23,381 nucleotides of DNA from the IMG/VR virus record IMGVR_UViG_3300014501_000078, positions 1 through 23,381 of that record; one strand, 5' to 3'. The stretch is from a virus. Under the pieces are notes generated by a model. It was not told the origin of the DNA and ran no database searches. It saw nothing but the letters and a program-made list of their open reading frames with translations. This document shows positions 21,325 to 23,381 of the stretch, piece by piece. The first letter of the stretch is position 1, and every line of letters starts with the position of its first letter. A program made the translations under genes and the position numbers.

Positions 21325-21930
21325 ATGGCTAAACCAACAGAAACGAAGATCACGCCGGGACGCAGCGCGCTCGCGAGCTTCCACTACGCTGCGCCGGTAA
21401 TCGGCAAGACCGATGAAGTAACTGTCAGCGGCAAGAAGGGAACGTACAAATATTCGTACACCCCGCTTGATAAGATCTTCGCCACCTACAAACCTGTGCT
21501 TCAGGCGCAGGAACTGTACCTCGACCAGAACGCCGGGAGCGAGATCCATGACGGCAAACTGTACGCAAGCGTACAGACTTTCATCCGCAAGTCTGCTGAC
21601 GATGAGATCGTGCGCTCAAGTCCGGTCATGCTCTTCGGCCCCATCACGGACATCCATGATATGGGCGGCGCGTTCACCTACATGAAGCGCTATCAGGCAA
21701 ACACGATGATGACTGTCTCGCCTGCCGATGAGGACGACGACGGCAAGGGTGTTGTCGAAAGCGCTGTGGTAGTTACAGGCAAGCTAAAGCAGATCAAGGA
21801 TCAGATCGAGCGCACAGGCACAGACCCGGAAGCCGTGAAGAAGTATTACGGTGTGAAGTTTTTCGACGAGTTGACAGCCGAGCAGCAGGACGACTGCATA
21901 GACACACTGAACCATAAGGCGACGTCGTGA
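21325..21930 (+). CDS. ERF-family single-strand annealing protein
   Basis: A 201-residue recombinase. ERF-family marks: YSYTPLDKIFATYKPVLQAQ (about 50-69), then LDQNAG and a strand, and the signature DMGGAFTYMKRYQANTMMTVSPADEDDDG (shown in parts) near 112-140. The C-terminal section holds helices typical of the family's variable tail. It coats and anneals single-stranded DNA and works with an exonuclease, here the YqaJ-type protein three genes away. ATG at 21325 follows the previous stop by one base, with AAGG about eleven bases upstream; the stop overlaps the next GTG (GTGA). Confidence 0.9.
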   Translation: MAKPTETKITPGRSALASFHYAAPVIGKTDEVTVSGKKGTYKYSYTPLDKIFATYKPVLQAQELYLDQNAGSEIHDGKLYASVQTFIRKSADDEIVRSSPVMLFGPITDIHDMGGAFTYMKRYQANTMMTVSPADEDDDGKGVVESAVVVTGKLKQIKDQIERTGTDPEAVKKYYGVKFFDELTAEQQDDCIDTLNHKATS

Positions 21931-22367
21931 TTAGTACAAGCGAAATTGAGGCCATCCTTGGCAAGAAGAAGGGTGGAAAGTGGGTGAAAAACCCATTCGT
22001 GTACCTGACAATGTTGCGTCAGGCCGATAGCCTGCTCACGCGCGATGCCTGGATTCAGGGAGCATACGCGCTGGACTCCCAGGGCCGCGAATTGAAAACC
22101 GCGCGGACCCGTCAGGCTGTAAAGTTCTGCATGCTGGGAGCGGCAGAGAACGTCAGTCACGACTACCAGCAGTATTTTCTGTTGAAACTTTTGCTAGCGG
22201 CTGCCGGTGACATCAGTCCTGCTGAGCTGTCGTCGTTCAATGACTCGCGCCCGGTGACGAAGGTTGACGAGAAGGACAGCGGCAAAGAGCCAGCTGACGC
22301 AGTGTACGCGCGCGTGAAGGATCTCTACGCTGTAGCGATCAAGTCACTGGCTTTGGTCTCTGCGTGA
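21927..22367 (+). CDS. DUF6197-like phage protein
   Basis: A 146-residue protein from GTG 21927 (GTGA overlap with the ERF stop). Landmarks: MLRQADSLLTRDAWIQGAYALDS, then KFCMLGAAENVSH, and SSFNDS (about 102-107) fit the DUF6197 pattern W..GA...D..G, C..GA, ND. The last 40 residues form a helix after a polar linker. No reaction is known. In phages it occurs among recombination and replication genes. The match is from pattern and moderate. Confidence 0.7.
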   Translation: MISTSEIEAILGKKKGGKWVKNPFVYLTMLRQADSLLTRDAWIQGAYALDSQGRELKTARTRQAVKFCMLGAAENVSHDYQQYFLLKLLLAAAGDISPAELSSFNDSRPVTKVDEKDSGKEPADAVYARVKDLYAVAIKSLALVSA

Positions 22368-22561
22368 TCTGGTATATCATCGTCCTGTTCGCTGTAGGCT
22401 TCCTGTGTGCCCAGGACGGGTATGGGCGCGGCTACGAGAAAGGAACCGACTTCGGCCGCATGACTGGCTGGGAGAGTGGTTACATCGCAGGGTTCGAGGA
22501 CGGATCGACCAACCTTAACGATGACAGCCTGAATCGCGCAAGTTTTCCCTGTCATTTATGA
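22364..22561 (+). CDS. Small membrane protein with Gly-Tyr repeats
   Basis: A 65-residue protein from GTG 22364 (GTGA overlap). Residues 2-16 form one N-terminal membrane helix (WYIIVLFAVGFLC), then a GYGRGYEKG, DFGRMTGWESGY, AGFEDG series in which aromatic-Gly steps recur about every four to five residues, and a polar C-terminus. Such Gly-rich steps occur in some small phage proteins but no function is known to me. It ends in ATGA overlap with the exonuclease gene. A holin is unlikely: one short helix and no charged tail of the usual kind. Confidence 0.65.
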   Translation: MIWYIIVLFAVGFLCAQDGYGRGYEKGTDFGRMTGWESGYIAGFEDGSTNLNDDSLNRASFPCHL

Positions 22562-23343
22562 GAGTTCCATTTCCATCCACAAATCCCGAGGAAGGGGGTT
22601 CTGTGCAAGAGAAGGCCGGTGCAGCTGCCTACGAAGCAGCGTTCGCTGACGTAGAGAAGTTCGCAGCCGACGACGGACCGCCCTACATCAAACCCTACTC
22701 CCCTGAGTGGTGGTCCGCCCGGCGCGGCAAGATCACTGCCTCGAAGCGACTGCACACCGTCCTGTACGGCACGTTAGCCGCCAAGAACAAGATGCTTGAT
22801 GAGCTGGATGCTGAACTGGCCGATGGCTTCACATGGCCAGCAGAGGCTCAAGGCGCGGCGCTCTCCTGGGGCAAGGATCACGAGACGCAGGCGCGCAACC
22901 TTATCGAGATGATGTACGACGTCAAGACTTACGAGCCTGGATTCCTGTGTCACCCGGAGGTTCCGATTCTCGCGGCGACGCCGGACTACGGTATCTCTAC
23001 TGACGGAGGAAAGACTACCGAGATAACTGGAGAGATCAAGGCACCCTACCTTCAGAAGAACCACACGGTGCTGTACCTGCAGGGGCTGAAGAGCAACCGC
23101 AAGTATGAGACCCAGGTGCAGGGCCAGATCCTGGTGACCGGCGCGCACGAGGGATGGTTCTCGTCGTTCGATCCTCGGGCACCGCACCCCTTAAGATTGT
23201 CGCGCGAGATCATTCAGCCCGATGAAAAACTACACACACAGATGCTTGAAGGTTGTGTTAAGATAGCCTCCATGCTGAAGTCCGACTCAAGGTTCGGGCG
23301 CGGAAAAGTCACAACCCCTAGCGGAGTGCGAAGATGCTTTTAA
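22558..23343 (+). CDS. YqaJ-type viral exonuclease
   Basis: A 261-residue PD-(D/E)xK exonuclease of the lambda-exo/YqaJ group. Landmarks: YSPEWWSARRGKITASK (47-63, the usual N-terminal block), WGKDHETQAR with E109, LAATPDYG with D143, GEIKAP with E159 and K161, and YETQVQGQILVTG with Gln residues 186-190. It digests double-stranded ends 5' to 3' to leave single strands for the ERF protein. The ATG at 22558 overlaps the previous stop (ATGA), but GTG at 22603 has a much better GGAAGGGGG site and would give a 246-residue form; both are possible. Confidence 0.9.
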   Translation: MRVPFPSTNPEEGGSVQEKAGAAAYEAAFADVEKFAADDGPPYIKPYSPEWWSARRGKITASKRLHTVLYGTLAAKNKMLDELDAELADGFTWPAEAQGAALSWGKDHETQARNLIEMMYDVKTYEPGFLCHPEVPILAATPDYGISTDGGKTTEITGEIKAPYLQKNHTVLYLQGLKSNRKYETQVQGQILVTGAHEGWFSSFDPRAPHPLRLSREIIQPDEKLHTQMLEGCVKIASMLKSDSRFGRGKVTTPSGVRRCF

Positions 23344-23381
23344 GAACCCGTATCTATCAGTGCCCGGCTTGTAAGAGCAAG
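23334..23381 (+). CDS. Start of a zinc-ribbon gene (3' end beyond window)
   Basis: The last 48 bases encode 16 residues from ATG 23334, MLLRTRIYQCPACKSK, with a CPAC pair as in a zinc ribbon. GGAG lies seven bases upstream, within the end of the exonuclease gene, whose last 10 bases it overlaps. No more can be said because it leaves the window. Confidence 0.55.
   Translation, partial: MLLRTRIYQCPACKSK

Overview
This window is part of a tailed double-stranded DNA bacteriophage genome (Caudoviricetes). Evidence is a head and packaging set (small and large terminase, portal, scaffold-like protein, major capsid protein), a T7 gp4-type primase-helicase, an ERF-family annealing protein with a YqaJ-type exonuclease, and nearly gap-free packing in which most stops overlap the next start (ATGA, GTGA, TTGA, TAATG, TGATG). 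Clear Shine-Dalgarno sites and a Sec-type signal peptide on one protein fit a bacterial, probably Gram-negative, host. No ribosomal, tRNA, integrase, repressor, tail, lysis or DNA polymerase gene is visible, so tail type and lifestyle are open.

Layout. From 20441 down to 1 everything is read on the minus strand. In transcription order there are three small genes (20441-19765), a likely terminator (19702-19665), a JAMM/DUF4329 protein, two tiny genes sharing a motif, a DnaT-like protein and the primase-helicase (16743-18566). A string of small genes follows (16746-14734), including a Ref-like HNH nuclease, then a VRR-NUC nuclease and the small terminase. Between the small and large terminase lie eight genes (13539-9153): a metallophosphoesterase with an N-terminal HTH, an exported JAMM/DUF4329 protein, a dATP/dGTP diphosphohydrolase, a zinc ribbon, an HD hydrolase, an HslV-like Ntn hydrolase, an HNH nuclease and a Pro-rich protein. 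Then come large terminase, portal, two small proteins, a GroES-like protein, a SLOG/DUF2493 protein, a frameshifted endonuclease VII gene, scaffold, two structural proteins and the capsid protein, which runs off the left edge.

From 20497 to the right edge genes are on the plus strand: a zinc-ribbon protein behind a near-consensus sigma70-type promoter, two small unknowns, ERF annealing protein, DUF6197-like protein, a small membrane protein, YqaJ exonuclease and the start of another zinc-ribbon gene. This is a recombination module divergent from the head/replication block.

How it works together. Terminases and portal package DNA into a head built from scaffold and capsid protein; GroES-like and HslV-like proteins may assist folding or turnover. 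Primase-helicase and DnaT-like protein serve replication; ERF plus YqaJ give single-strand annealing recombination. The HD hydrolase and DUF5664 enzyme act on nucleotides.

Best leads: (1) two JAMM/DUF4329 proteins, one exported, plus an HslV-like protease; (2) the HD plus DUF5664 pair, which is two thirds of a Z-genome (2-aminoadenine) gene set; (3) accessory cargo splitting the terminase pair; (4) a frameshifted endonuclease VII gene; (5) a promoter that appears to start transcription exactly at an ATG. All family assignments come from reading motifs by eye; no database search was run.
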